DNA from: Linum tenue
Taxonomy: Eukaryota; Streptophyta; Magnoliopsida; Malpighiales; Linaceae
Assembly (NCBI GenBank): GCA_946122785.1
Contig: CAMGYJ010000008.1
Span: 59,006,877 to 59,070,876, forward strand
Reading direction: 5' to 3'
DNA: 64,000 nucleotides
Below are positions 1 through 11,730 of this stretch, one piece after another. Below the pieces are notes generated by a model, which was given only the letters and a program-made list of their open reading frames with translations, was not told the origin of the DNA and did not search any database. The number at the start of each line of letters is the position of its first letter. Positions within the stretch are counted from its first letter, which is position 1. A program made the translations under genes and the position numbers.

Positions 1-1409
1 ATATTTTACCCCATTTTCCTTAGGCGTTTGTGGCAATTGCGCTCCTAAAAGGGTGGTTTTATGCGAGGTTTCTTGTGTTTTAGCATGTTTCAGGATCCAA
101 CAGGTGAAACTAGCCCCGAAGTTGAAAGTTGGAAGAAAAGGAGCGAAAACCGGGAGAAGAGGTGAAAAGAAGGCAGTTCACGGCTTTCCTTAGATGTTCA
201 CGGTCTGCTTAGACCGTGAAGAGAAGCTTTTGCCCGTGAACATCAAGGTGTCCAGGGCCAAATCTCAAATTACTGACGCTAATTGAGTTCACGGTCACTA
301 AGATCGTGAACTGGAGCTGTTGCCCTTGAACCCGTGCAAGCGAAGCGGTGCGGTTCAACGCCCATCTTGAGTTCACGGACGCGTTTCAGAGTTCACGGCC
401 GTGAACTTACCACGATCCCTGTTTAAAAGAAGAGCTGAAAGGAAGAGAGTGGGGAGAGCCCAAAAGAGTGAGAAAGTCTTCTTCTTCAGATTTTAGAGAG
501 AGAAGACTAACCAAAGGAGATGGATTTTGCTCCAAGAGTAGATTTGGGAAGATTCACCCCAAGAGAAGTTCAGCACAAGTACAAAGAAGATTGGAAGTCT
601 CTCCATGATGGTTTCTACCTCTTCCCCTTGTGTTTCTCTCATTTCTAGCATGGAGTATATTTCTTTTTCACTTGGGTGTTGTGAAACCCTAACTATCTAC
701 CATGTAGTTTTTGTTATGAGAATTGAATGAGTGTTTATGGGTGTTGTTTAATTCAATGATCGAGGTATTATTCATGTTGATTGTGCATGTTTGTGCTTAG
801 CAATCTAATTGGCCAATTTAACCTAGACTGGAGAGGGAAAACCCCCTTTCAAGGGAGGCTCAATTGAGTTGGTATTCCTAGGGCTTTTTAAGTCACCTAT
901 CTAGGTTAATTTAGGGAAAACCTCGATGTTTGATTAAGAAATTTGGTTAAGGGCGATTAAGCCAAACAACCATTGGGTTGAGTGAGGGAGTAAGTCAACC
1001 ATCAATTGCCTAAACCGAGAGGGCCGAGTGACAGCCTATAATGTATCCCTCGGTTTAGCAATCGAGAGTGTGGTCTACGATCATATTTCCGTCCCCTAGC
1101 GGTTTGCGGTCACCTTACCCATAGTAATCGTTTTGATTCACATACCATGGTAGTAGTTAGGGGAAGCGACACCCGAGTGATCCTTCTCACAAAAGTGCTT
1201 TCAAAACCGTTTACTTTTACCTTGCTTTACTTTAATTAGCAAACTTTTCAACCAAAACCGAGTCGCTAGATAATGATTCAAATGACTGAAGTAGGGGTAT
1301 ACGGACCAGCCTGAGTGGATATTTAAATATACTTGCCCTGTACTACACCCGACTAAGGTTTATACTTGGCCCTTAGGCGGGAATTAATTGTGGTATTCGG
1401 GACGAGTCA
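1..1409 (+). repeat. Athila-type LTR, 3' portion (5' end outside window)
   Basis: The segment aligns by eye along its length with the reverse complement of the LTR at 54527-56099: shared stretches include the opening region around 40-180, the CTAGATAATG-like block near 1265, the ATATTTAAATATACTTGCCC block near 1320 and the terminal GACGAGTCA. It ends in CA at 1409 and is not followed by the primer-binding sequence that follows the 5' LTRs here, so it is a 3' LTR or a solo LTR of an element in + orientation. It contains hairpin-forming motifs: 10-bp arms at 197-206 and 211-220, and the 16-bp palindrome GTTCACGGCCGTGAAC at 391-406. The long open stretches within it are not genes. Confidence 0.8.
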
Positions 1410-1830
1410 GTGACACCAATGACCGCGGGCGTGATCTCATGAAGGAGGCCGCAATCTCATAACTTAAAGATGGGACTAAACGCGTCTTTTCTGGCAATTC
1501 AAAGGCGTTCCAGGCTAGTCATGGCCAAGTCACGGCCAGGATACGACCGTGACCACTGCCAACGGCTATAAATAACCCCTTTTCTGCACTTGACAAATTA
1601 GAGCCGACCTAGAATGAGAAATTTAAGGTTTTGGAGTGTTTTAGAGAGGAAATCACCTTGGGAGAGCTTTATTGAAGATCCAATCCACCCAAGGAGCAAG
1701 AGGAAGGTGCACGAAAGGAAGTAGAGTACTCTGGGTGTATTTGCTCAAATATAAGTAGGACGTTACTCGATATTTGCTATTTTGAACCAAGTTTTCTCCC
1801 GGTATGGTGGTCGTGTCAACCATTTTCAGA
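1410..1830. other. Unassigned segment with a TATA box, possibly LTR-derived
   Basis: No coding sequence is recognisable. There is a good TATA motif (TATAAATAA, 1567-1575), preceded by CACGG/CCGTG half-palindromes at about 1533-1553 like those in the LTRs of this window, and followed by purine-rich leader-like sequence. This could be the promoter portion of another, unrelated LTR. I cannot define its ends. Confidence 0.3.
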
Positions 1831-1849
1831 CACTACAAGAAAAAAGGGT

Positions 1850-2640
1850 TTCAGCAACCATGTTCTTAGCGACCATAAGAAAATGGTTGCTGATAACTAG
1901 GCTTTTGGCTACCATTCACAAAATAGTTGGTGATGCCCAACCTTTGAGCAACTATCTTGAAATGGTTGTCAATAGGCCAAAACTTCTGCAACCATTTGCA
2001 TAATGGTTGCTGATACCTAACTTTTGAACAACCATTAGGTAAATGGTTGCACAAAATCAATACTTCACCAACTATTAATAAAATAGTTGCTGATACTCGA
2101 TGTTTGAGCAACCATTACTCAAACGGCTGCCGATTGAGCAAAGTTTGAGCAACGACTTGTAAGATAGTTGCCAAAAAGTCAATACTTCACTAACCTTTAT
2201 CAAAATAATTGGTGATACTTGTGTTGTTTGAGCAACTATTACTTAAATGGTTGTCGTCTTGTCGATTGAGTAAAGTTTGAGCAACGACTTGTAAGATAGT
2301 TGCCGAAAAGTCAATGCTTCAGCAACCATTATCAAAATAGTTGTTGATACTTGTTGTTTGAACAACTATTATTACTTAAATGGTTGCCGATTCAACAAAG
2401 TTTGAGCAACGATTTCAAGGATGGTTGTCGATTCAGCAAAGTTTGAGCAACGATTTCAAGGATGGTTGCTGAAATGTAAATGATTCACCAACCATTATCA
2501 AAATAGTTGCTCATACTTGATGTTGAGCAACTATTACTGAAATGGTTGCGGATTGACCAAAGTTTCAGCAACGATTTGAAAGATGGTTGCCGAAAAGTAA
2601 TACTTCATCAACCATTATCAAAATAGTTAGTGATACATAA
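1850..2640. repeat. CACTA subterminal repeat array
   Basis: Degenerate copies of a motif built on AGCAACCAT and its complement ATGGTTGCT recur every 30-60 bases, often paired as inverted repeats (for example near 1853, 1883, 1996, 2045). In CACTA elements such subterminal arrays bind the transposase. Short ORFs here are by-products of the repeats. Confidence 0.75.
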
Positions 2641-3059
2641 TATACTTCATCAAAAATAATTTCTTTTCATTCAATTACAAGAATATTTTAATATCTTCAT
2701 TATAATTTTTTTATTAATTATCATTTTGATAAAACCTTACGTTAGTGATTCATAATATACTTCATCATTTTAAGTGGATTCTTTCATGTTTGATTATTAC
2801 GTAGTAAGGATGTTAAACAAATCAAGTTTAATTAAGCTTAATCAGCCATTCGTAAAAGATTTATGCTTAAGTCAAATATTCATCAAATTAGTTGTCTACC
2901 AGACGTAATTTTATTTCCCCAATTCTATCCTTCTCTTTTTCAAATTTAATTTTAAAATTTGAGGGGCACCTCATTGTATTTATCTTCTTAGTTGGATAAA
3001 AGATTCTAAATATTAACTTCTATTTTTATTCACCTAAACTGAAATGGTACTGTCAAACG

Positions 3060-3780
3060 TCGTAGTTTTGTTGTTGAAAGAAGTGGGAAGAAACAAAACA
3101 ATCGAGTCTCCTTCAATCTTCCCCATCTGTCCATTTCATTTCCAAAACAGAATCCCTAATTTTCTTTCTTCTCTGGTTCTCCACACACGCAGCTGAGGCG
3201 GCTGTCGAGACTCTGGCGGTTTTATCTCCCTCCAAGATAACGTCATCCTTGCCGGTGTTGTCTCCCTCTATGCTCCACTCCTTCCCCGCTTTCTAATTCC
3301 TCCACGCCGCCACGCTTTCCCGATTCTTTTCAAATTGATTTCATCCTCTCGCACGAAGGAACTCAGGCCACGGTCTCCATCGCAAGTAAGAACTCCAAGC
3401 TAAGCCACTCTACTATTTTCCAATCCTACCTATAATACTTCTTCTTTCGCTCTTTCCCTCCTTCAAACTCAGGCAGCCTGGAGAAAAATAAGTTGTATGT
3501 GACGAGCGCTTCATCCAATCTTTGCTCTTCCTCCGTCGTTGTTGGTGAGAATGCTTCCTCCAGTCATGACACAACCAGGTAAGTCGCCACTCGTCCCCTC
3601 TACTTGTCTCATTTGCTTCGTTTGTATGAGCTGGGATTCGGGTGAGAAATGAAACCCTAAAAATTTCATCGAGTTCGATTGTTAGTTGGTTGTGGTGGCT
3701 TTTGATAAAATCCTTATGTCGTTTCTTTTCTTGCCTAGAGCAAGAAATTTCCATTGAATTTAATCAGCCATTGTTTTAGA
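3060..3780. other. Possible captured host-gene fragment inside the CACTA element
   Basis: Base composition shifts to CT-rich, 5'-UTR-like sequence. A potential splice donor (CGCAAGTAAG) lies near 3380. I cannot name a protein. CACTA elements commonly acquire gene pieces; that this is one is inference from composition and position only. Confidence 0.25.
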
Positions 3781-5044
3781 ATCATGGCTATCATCTGCTT
3801 GTATTTGGTCTCTTGATTATCAGATTTTTTATTAGCTAGCTATAAGATACACACTGCAAACTATCGCTGAAGCTTTTACAACAGTCCCTCCTAGCTATTG
3901 CATTGTATGAACTTTGGTGTACATTCTAGTTATGGCTATATAATGGTTTGCAAATAATAATTGTTACAAATTTGGGTTTGTATAAAGGTAACTAATGTCG
4001 AGAATGGCTGTGTAATGGCTCGGTTATGGAGAGATTTGTAAGGGCTTCCATTTGCTGCGAACTTCTGTAAGTAATGGAAAATGAGTTGTATTTACATTGG
4101 TTGTTGCTATTATTAATAATTATGTGCTGTCATTTTTTAATTGTAGGTGTTTCACCAAGCATCTCTCTTTTCTCCATCTTCTGGTATTTTCTCTGTTTTT
4201 TAAGCTTTCCTTTGTCTGTGTATCCTCTTATGTTGGTTGTTTGAACTTTAAATTGGTAAGGTTCGTTGCATTAAACTATTGTGCTTGTTTGCTTAAGAGA
4301 TATTACTTATGCCTCTCTGTATTATATCCTTCAGATGAAGTGTCTCGGCTGTGGGAAGAAGAATGTTTGGCCGATAGCTGGACTACCATTGGAATCGTCT
4401 TAGTAACGAGAATTCTATTTATGATGATACTATTTATAATGTATAGTCAATATTGCACTAGAGTTAGAATTTTTGTATGTTGTGTTCTACCATTAGCATT
4501 TTAGTCACATGATTGAGAATTTCTCATTACTTGAGAATTTAAAGTACATTATTGTATTATCATACATATATTTCTTAAATGTTTGAGACTATTATTAAAT
4601 TCAATGTTCGGAGTTTATAAGTTCTAGGTATTAACAACCAAATCTATTACAATTTATGTTTTGTTAGCTAAAATTGTACTTTCAGTAATGATCAAATCAT
4701 AGCCGACTACCAAGTTGGTTGTAGGAAGCGACACACCATTAGCAGCCCAATCAAATAGTTGATGGAAGTCTAACAATCAGCAACCATCAGAAAGGTTGTT
4801 GTAGTTTTCAACCTTTATGCAACCATATTCAAAGGGTTGCTGAAGTTTGTACCTTAAAGCAACCATTACTAGTAGTAGCCACAGAAACCTATTGGCGACC
4901 ATATGTTATGAGTCGCTGGAGCAACAATGTTAGATACTCCATAGCAAACAATGTTAGCAACCATAAGAACCGACACTTATTAGACACCACTCGCACACTT
5001 CACTTCCGCTCAAGACAACCCACTTGCTTCTAAGACAAATGCCT

Positions 5045-7720
5045 CCTTATAGCTTCTTACTTGATCAACCAATTCCCCTTGTCTTCCATTCAAAATATTA
5101 CTCCATACGAACTTTTGTTGGGCAAAAATTCTATGTATGAGCATTTTGGAAGCTTTGGCTGCTTATGTATGGCAAAGATATGCATTCTTGCCTCACCAAA
5201 TTCTTTCCATAAGGACAAGCATGTGTGTTTGTTGGCTATCCCTCTTCTCATCGTCGCTACAGGGTTTAGCACCTGAAGAGCCATCAAGTTTACACATCCC
5301 ATGATGTGTTTTTCCTAGAACATATCTTTCCTTTTCATAATGGTATCGATAACATTGGTCAGTCTACTTTCGCATCGTACAAGAACCCAACGATGAAGCA
5401 CGCCATCAAAGTATTGTCGCGCCAGAGATCGATGATTTAGATACCTTCCCATCACCGAGTTCTCTCTCTCCAGCAGTCAAGCCTAATGAACTATCCTCAT
5501 CCTAACCCCATTCAACGCCTATCGGCATGGAAGTCATTGATGTTCCATCGCCTTCATCATCGGGCTCGGACAATTCACCAACCACACCTGGCTCTCTTCC
5601 TCTTTGATAGTTGAGCTACCACCATTGTCAAGTTCCTCAGCGTTCCCAGTAGTGTGCTTCGATGCAGTGATCATATTTCTGGACCATCTATGCGTCTGGA
5701 TGGATACGACACTCAAGTCCCGGGGCATGCTCACATGTTTCGCTTGCATTACCCATTAGAGAAGTTTGTTGGGTATGGATGTATCTCTTCCTTCCATCGA
5801 GTCTTCCTAGAAGGTGTCCATCACAATATCAAACCACGTTATTTTTATCAAGCGGTGAAATACAAGGAGTGGCGTGTTGCAATGCAAGTAGAATTTGAAG
5901 CTCTAATTGCTAACGACACATGGACCCTCACTTTCTTACCACATGGGAAGCATACCATTGGGTATAAAAAATGGTTTATAATCAAGTATAACCTCGATAG
6001 TTCCATTGAATAATATGAAGCTTGCCTTGCTGCTAAAGGATATACCCAAGTTGAAGGTATTGATTATCATGATACCTTTGCTCATTTCGCCAAACTCGTT
6101 ATATTTCATTGTTTTATAGTTGTGGCTATCCGTAAGGGTTTTATCAAGGTTGTCAACTCGGTTAAGCATGTTGGCTCATTTAAGCAATTGGGTTGAGGGT
6201 TAATGGTCCGACCATTTTTGACGGGTTTAGCCCATATATTTGAAAATGTCATAATATTATTTATACAAATATAAATTATATCAAATCTCATCTAACATAT
6301 GAGTAATAACATATAACATTACACCAAAATAACAAGTCGTACTTGGATTGAACATATAGTGAAAATTCACACACACTTATTTAACATCAATATTAAATGT
6401 TTAACTTAGAATTACAAAGATAGGGTTAGGATAGGCGGAAAATAGAAAAAAAAAATGTGTATTTTGTAAACCAAAGGGAAAACGACGTCGTGTCACCTCC
6501 AACCCGCTAAATTTTGCAGAGGGCCAAGATACCCATGGGTGTGTGTGGCCTGTTTTTCTCATGGGTCAGGGTCAATACGAGTCAACTGGCCAGTCAACCC
6601 ACAGATTGATAACCTGGGTTTGATCATTCATTAGCTCAACGTCAACAATGCCTTCATACATTGAGATCTTAACGATCGAGGAAATGTATTGGGATGTTCC
6701 TCAAGGGTTTGCTCAAGCTAGTGATACTCTTGTTTCTCGTCTTCACAAACCTATCTATCGATCGAAGCAAACATATTGCAATTGGTATCATAAGTTCTCG
6801 GCGGCTCTCCTGACTCTTGGTTTTGTCTGAAGCCATCCAAATCATTCTCTCTTCGTTCAGCGTGTTAAGGATTTTCTTCACCAATAGTTTACTATCAAGG
6901 ATTATCTAGGTGTCCTGATCCAAGGATGACATCATCTTGAACCAATAGAAGTATGTTCTCAACTACTATCCGATTGTTGGATCGACGGTGGTCGTCCTAT
7001 TGCTACACCAATTGAGCAGAATCATGAGTTGGGGCATTTACCATCTCCTCCATTGCACAATCCATATGGTTATCATCCTTAAGAGGACATCTGTTATACC
7101 TCCCAGTTACATTCCCAAACATTTAGTACACTGTCAATCTACTCAAGCAAAGTGTCCACAGTCAGACTCAAGCTCATGTGGATGCAGCCACACGTATCAT
7201 CCGTTACTTGAAGAAGTCACCTAGCTAGGTTCAACCTCAAGCTCATGTTGATTGGGGTGGGTGTTCCACAACTAGTAGTTCCACCCCTAACTCGTTATCT
7301 TATTCTTTTTGGCAATGCTCATGTCTCCTGACGTACGAAGAAACAATCTCTTGTCACTTGGTCGTCCTCCGAAGGCGAGTATCATGCCATCGCCGGCCAC
7401 AATATTCAGTGAACTTATATGGTTTTGTTGGTTTCATGTCAAACTTTCTTGTCCATAAACCGCTGCCAATCCCCATGCATTGTGATAATCAAGCTTCTCT
7501 TCACCTGGATCCTTACTAACCCACTTTTCTATGGACGCACTCAGCATGTTAAAATGGATTGCTACTTCGTTTGTGAACGAGTTCAAACCTCTCACGTTGC
7601 TCCTTGTAAGATAGCCACTAACAAGCAATTTGGGGATCTCCTCACCAAAGATCTTGGTCTTTAACAATTTTCCCATCATCTTTCCATGCTTGGTATGCTC
7701 GATATCCATGCCTTCACTTG
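5045..7720 (+). pseudogene. Ty1/Copia pol remnant (integrase, reverse transcriptase, RNase H)
   Basis: Despite many stops and frameshifts, the domain order is readable on the + strand. The integrase C-terminal region is at 5061-5330 (residues like TPYELLLGK, then FGCL). The start of the reverse transcriptase is at 5850-6105 (WRVAMQVEFEAL, then GYTQVEGIDYHDTFA). The RT palm continues at 6640-6830 (DVPQGFAQASDTL, NWYHKFSAALLTLGF). RNase H runs from about 7170 to 7660 (ATRIIRYLKKSP, CDNQAS-like, FGDLLTKDLGL). The catalytic YVDD motif is not recognisable. The RT is split by an insertion at 6146-6616. No gag or protease is seen upstream, where the CACTA element lies. A pseudogene beyond doubt. Confidence 0.85.
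6146..6616. mobile_element. Small TIR element inserted in the Copia RT (Mutator-like size of TSD)
   Basis: The reading of the Copia RT stops at about 6140 and resumes at about 6626. The intervening segment begins AAGGTTGTCAACTCGG and ends with the imperfect reverse complement (GATTGATAACCT). It is flanked by GGTTTTATC (6137-6145) and GGTTTGATC (6617-6625), a 9-bp duplication with one mismatch, as expected for Mutator-like elements. No transposase; about 470 bp. Confidence 0.6.
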
Positions 7721-8174
7721 ATGGGAAGTATAAAGTGTCATTAATCACGCGTGTCTCTTGTCAATCCTTCTCATTATTCACTTAATAGTCCTTGTCGAGC
7801 TCCTTTAAAGGCTCATTTTGCTTTCCTTTTACGCATAGATGTCTAATATGCTAGCTAATGGGTAAATTTTGTAAAACCAAGCTAATGTTCTCTTGATCAA
7901 TCAATAAGAGAAGGAGTAAGAGCCTTAAAATGTTCGTTTAGTATTCGTACTCAAATCTAGTAACGAAACCCCATATATCGTGTGTGTGATTGTCTTCTTT
8001 TCCCTTCCATTCTGGTTCTCTACATCCTATGATAATCTTGTTGTATGTCTAGTATTTTAGCATGATTCAAAGTCGACTTTGGAGATCAATATCTTTGGAC
8101 CTTTTTCAAACTCTATTATTGAGCTTGTTGAAGCATTATTTTATTCAATGTCGGAGTTTAGATTTAGGAATCAA
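7721..8174. other. Downstream flank of the Copia remnant, possible LTR debris
   Basis: No coding sequence. The segment follows the RNase H end and may contain a decayed 3' LTR (a purine run TGATGGGAAG lies near 7718), but I could not match it to a second LTR copy. Confidence 0.25.
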
Positions 8175-8189
8175 GGGGTTCAAAATTTT
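8175..8189. repeat. Target-site duplication of the LINE (left copy)
   Basis: GGGGTTCAAAATTTT occurs here and again at 13209-13223, exactly bracketing the LINE. A 15-bp perfect duplication is typical of target-primed reverse transcription. Confidence 0.9.
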
Positions 8190-8353
8190 TTTTTTTTTTT
8201 TTGATGGGCAATATCAAAAATTTTTATTGAAGCTCTATGTGTCCCCTGTGAAATAGGGGAACCACATCTGGACCATTACAAATCACAGCATGCTCACTGC
8301 TACTACTGCTACTAACTCTACATATACATAACAATCAAGAACCCAAACCTAAC

Positions 8354-11300
8354 CTACTGACTGAGGACTGCTCTACAATCTGTATCCAAAACAGCATTTC
8401 CACATCTTGCCAACTCAATATTCCTGCGTACTGTCCTAACCAACTCCATAGGCTGCATAGGTGAAGCCCCATGTACTCTACCACAGCGTTCCCTCCAGAT
8501 TAAGCTCACAACCAGATTCCAAACCAGTCTTCCAACCATTGCCAAAGCCTTCCTCCCCTTGAAAGTCTGTACAGCCCACTGCAAGTAATCCTCATAGCCA
8601 TTCAACTGAGGACTTATTAGATTAAGCATCAGCATACAGTTTTTTAGAACCTGATACGTGTAAATGCAGCTAAAAAACAGATGGTCCCTATCCTCTGCTT
8701 GAGATAAACAGAATAGACAGGTTGCACTGGCTGCTTTCCCCCAACTCTGCAACTGTGTAAGAGTTGTAATTCTGTTTCGAGTGATAATCCAGCTAAGGAA
8801 GCTATGCTTTGGAATCAAATATTTTCCCCAAACCAGCTGATACCAGTACACTCGAGGTCTAACTGGTTGCAGGTCTTGCCACACCTGTTTCACAGAATAA
8901 GTGATCATTCTCTTATCCTTCCAAAACACTTGTGTACCCCAACATCTAAAAAATGCTTCCACTTTATCCCTGACCTTTAATAGTCGTTTCCAGATCCAGG
9001 AGGCAGTGCTGCATTTCCCCAACTCCCAGAGAGTTAAATTCTTGATCCTATACAGATATGTCCAAGCAACCCACCATGATCCTTCCTTTGCTAGCAAACT
9101 CCATATGTGCCTTATTGTACAAGCCACATTCCAAGTTTTGAGGCATCTAATACCTAACCCCCCTTCTTCCTTTGGTACTGCCAACAAATCCCAGGCCATC
9201 ACAGCTTTTTTCCTCATGGACTCATCAGTTATACCCCAGAGAAACTTACTACATAGCTGCTCAATTTCCTTAATGACTGACATTGGCAAAAGAAACACAT
9301 TCATCCAATAAAAGGACAGACTACTCAACACTGAGTTTATGAGCTGTAACTTCCCAGCATAACTAAGCAATTTTGGCTTCCATCCAGCAATTCTCTTTGT
9401 AATTTTTTCTACTAACACCCTACAATCCCCTTTAGTCAGTTTTCCTGCTATTAGAGGTACTCCTAGGTATCGAACAGGTAGTTCTGCTTTTTGAAAACCA
9501 GCCATCTGAGCTAACCTTTCATGATCCCCTTCTGCAACCCCAGCACAAAATAATTGACTCTTCTCTGGGTTAAATCTCAGACCTGATAACCTGTAAAACC
9601 TGTCCAATAGGCATTTCACACTCTCCACTGCCTTAGTTGAACCATTAGAGAAGAGCAATAGGTCATCAGCAAACACTAGGTGAGTGATGCCTAATCTCTT
9701 ACACCTAGGATGGTAAGGAAATTCTCCTGAAACTGCTCCCTTATTCAGAATACATGATAGGACTTCCATTGCAATTGAAAAAAGGAAGGGAGACAAGGGG
9801 TCTCCCTGACGCAGGCCTTTTTTAGAGGGAAAATAACCACAAACTCCACCATTCACACCAACACTCAACATGGGGGAAGTGATACATACCTCAATCCAGG
9901 ATACAAACTGTGCTGGAAGACCCATTGCTTTCATTACTATGAGCAAAAAATTCCAATCAATTGAATCGAATGCCTTCATTAGATCTATCTTCATAGTGCA
10001 TCTAGGGGAGATTTGTTTCCTGTTATACCCTGCAACCAGCTCTGAAGCCATCAGTATATTGTCACTGATACTTCTACCTTTCACAAATGCTGATTGATTC
10101 TTGCTGATTAGCTGGGGGAGGACAGTAGACAGTCTATTGGCTAGGATTTTTGCAATGCACTTGTATAGCACATTGCAACATGAGATAGGGCGAAACTGTT
10201 TCATCTGATCAGCCCCCACCACTTTTGGAAGCAAAGCTAACACTGTTGAGTTAATTTCTCTAGGAAGGAATCCTGTTTGGAAGAATGAGCTAATTGCACT
10301 AGTTATATCTTCACCTACAACTGACCAAGCTGCCTTGTAAAACTCTACTGTATATCCATCTGGACCAGGGGACTTATTAGTCCCCATTTCAAATAACGCA
10401 GCCTTTATTTCTTCCTTAGTAACAGCACCACAAAGGTGCTCAGTATCCCCAAAGCTAACTTTGTGAACCAGCAATTCCTCCATTTCCTCTACTGAAATAC
10501 ACACCACATCCTGGTTTTTCTCCCCTAACAGCTTCTTGTAAAATTCTACTGCCACCTTGCCAATTTCCTCCACATCAGTAACTATACTGCCATCTTCTTT
10601 CTTAAGGAGGGAGATTTGATTCCTGTGCTGCCTTACCCTTAGTGATTGGTGAAAGAATGCTGTATTCTGATCTCCTTCTGTTATAGCTTGCACTCTTGCT
10701 TTTTGCTTAAAGAAGCCCTCTTCTGCTTTCTGAAACATAACACACTCAGCCACTGCTTGTGCCTCTGCTTCAATTAACTGTGAGGAAGGATCACAATAAA
10801 CCTGTTGCTGGAGAACTTTCAAAGCTTCTTCTGCTTGTCTTGTACGCAAAGAAATGTCTGAGTAGAATTCTTTGTTAAACTCCTTTAGCTTCTTCTTTAG
10901 TAACCTCAACTTATGACACACCTTAAAGAATGGATAGCCAGTTACTCTTGTACTCCATACATCCTGCAACAACTCTTGGAACTTCGGGTGATCACACCAG
11001 AAGTTAAAAAATTTAAATGGCCTAGGTAAGGTCTTCTGATTTGGAGAAGAATTCAAGAGTAATCCACAGTGGTCAGAATGCACCCCTGGAAACTCAGTAC
11101 TTGCTATACTCCCCGGGAAAGCAGCCAACCAGTAACTATTCATTAGAATTCTGTCTAATTTTCTAGCTATAGGGTTTCTAGATTGCTTGTTCACCCAAGT
11201 AAAACACTCACCAACAACTTTATGCTCTTCCAGCTGCATATCATCCACCCAATCCTGGAAATCCTTCCCACTTGATCCTGGAGGAGTTCCATTTGAAGCA

Positions 11301-11730
11301 TCTGAGGCAACTAAGATAGCATTAAAGTCTCCCAGAACTACCCATGGCTCACTACCTGTCTGAATAGACCTCATTTGCATATAAGTCTGACGCCTTACCA
11401 ACTCATCATTTGACCCATACACCATGGTAACCTGACAATCCACTCCTCCCCTGACTTTTAAATGCATAAAGTTTCCTCTATTTTCTCTGCTGTAACAACC
11501 AGATCCTTCCTGAAGAATATCCATATCCTCCCATTGGAAGATTTTGCATAATTCTCCAAACACCCCCACTCTGAAAAGTAATCAGTGCAAATTTTACCCA
11601 TTTTACTTTTTTGTACTCTTGTTTCTAGTATAGCTAGTATATCAATTTTCTTGGTCTTTATGTACTTACTAATAAACCCATGCTTGGAGGCCCTATTGAA
11701 GCCTCTCATGTTCCATGAAGAAATGATCAT
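8354..11730 (-). CDS. LINE ORF2: endonuclease / reverse transcriptase / zinc-binding domain, one frameshift
   Basis: The start is taken at 11730, where ATG overlaps the ORF1 stop as ATGA. The N-terminus (SSWNMRGFNRASKH, later ILETRV) is the first block of an apurinic-type endonuclease; GDFNAI (near 11330) and the SDHCG block (near 11070) are later endonuclease motifs. The RT has the FRPISCCNVLYK block, QSAFVKGR and a catalytic FADD at about 9661-9673 (the YXDD position). The C-terminus has a Cys/His cluster (CLFCLSQAEDRDHLFFSC) of the plant zf-RVT type; no RNase H is seen. The N-terminal frame (to 11458) and the main frame (from 11569) overlap, so an indel near 11470-11500 disrupts an ORF of about 1125 codons. 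Length fits plant L1 ORF2. The frameshift probably makes this copy non-autonomous. Confidence 0.9.

Larger units (their letters stand above)
1831..4975 (+). mobile_element. Non-autonomous CACTA (En/Spm-type) element, right terminus missing
   Basis: The left terminus at 1831 reads CACTACAAGAAAA, the canonical plant CACTA terminal inverted repeat. It is followed from about 1850 to 2640 by roughly 20 imperfect copies of an AGCAACCAT / AAATGGTTGC subterminal motif in both orientations. The same motif reappears in inverted sense at about 4690-4975, marking the right subterminal region. The expected closing TIR (TTCTTGTAGTG) is not found near 4985, where a Copia remnant starts soon after, so the right end is lost. 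No transposase is visible; the interior (about 2650-4680) is AT-rich, with a pyrimidine-rich block at 3090-3400 that may be captured host sequence. Confidence 0.75.

Noticed and set aside
4097..4504. 135-codon hydrophobic frame inside the CACTA element
   Set aside because: Low-complexity Leu/Phe/Cys-rich translation of AT-rich DNA with no homology signal or neighbouring exon structure.
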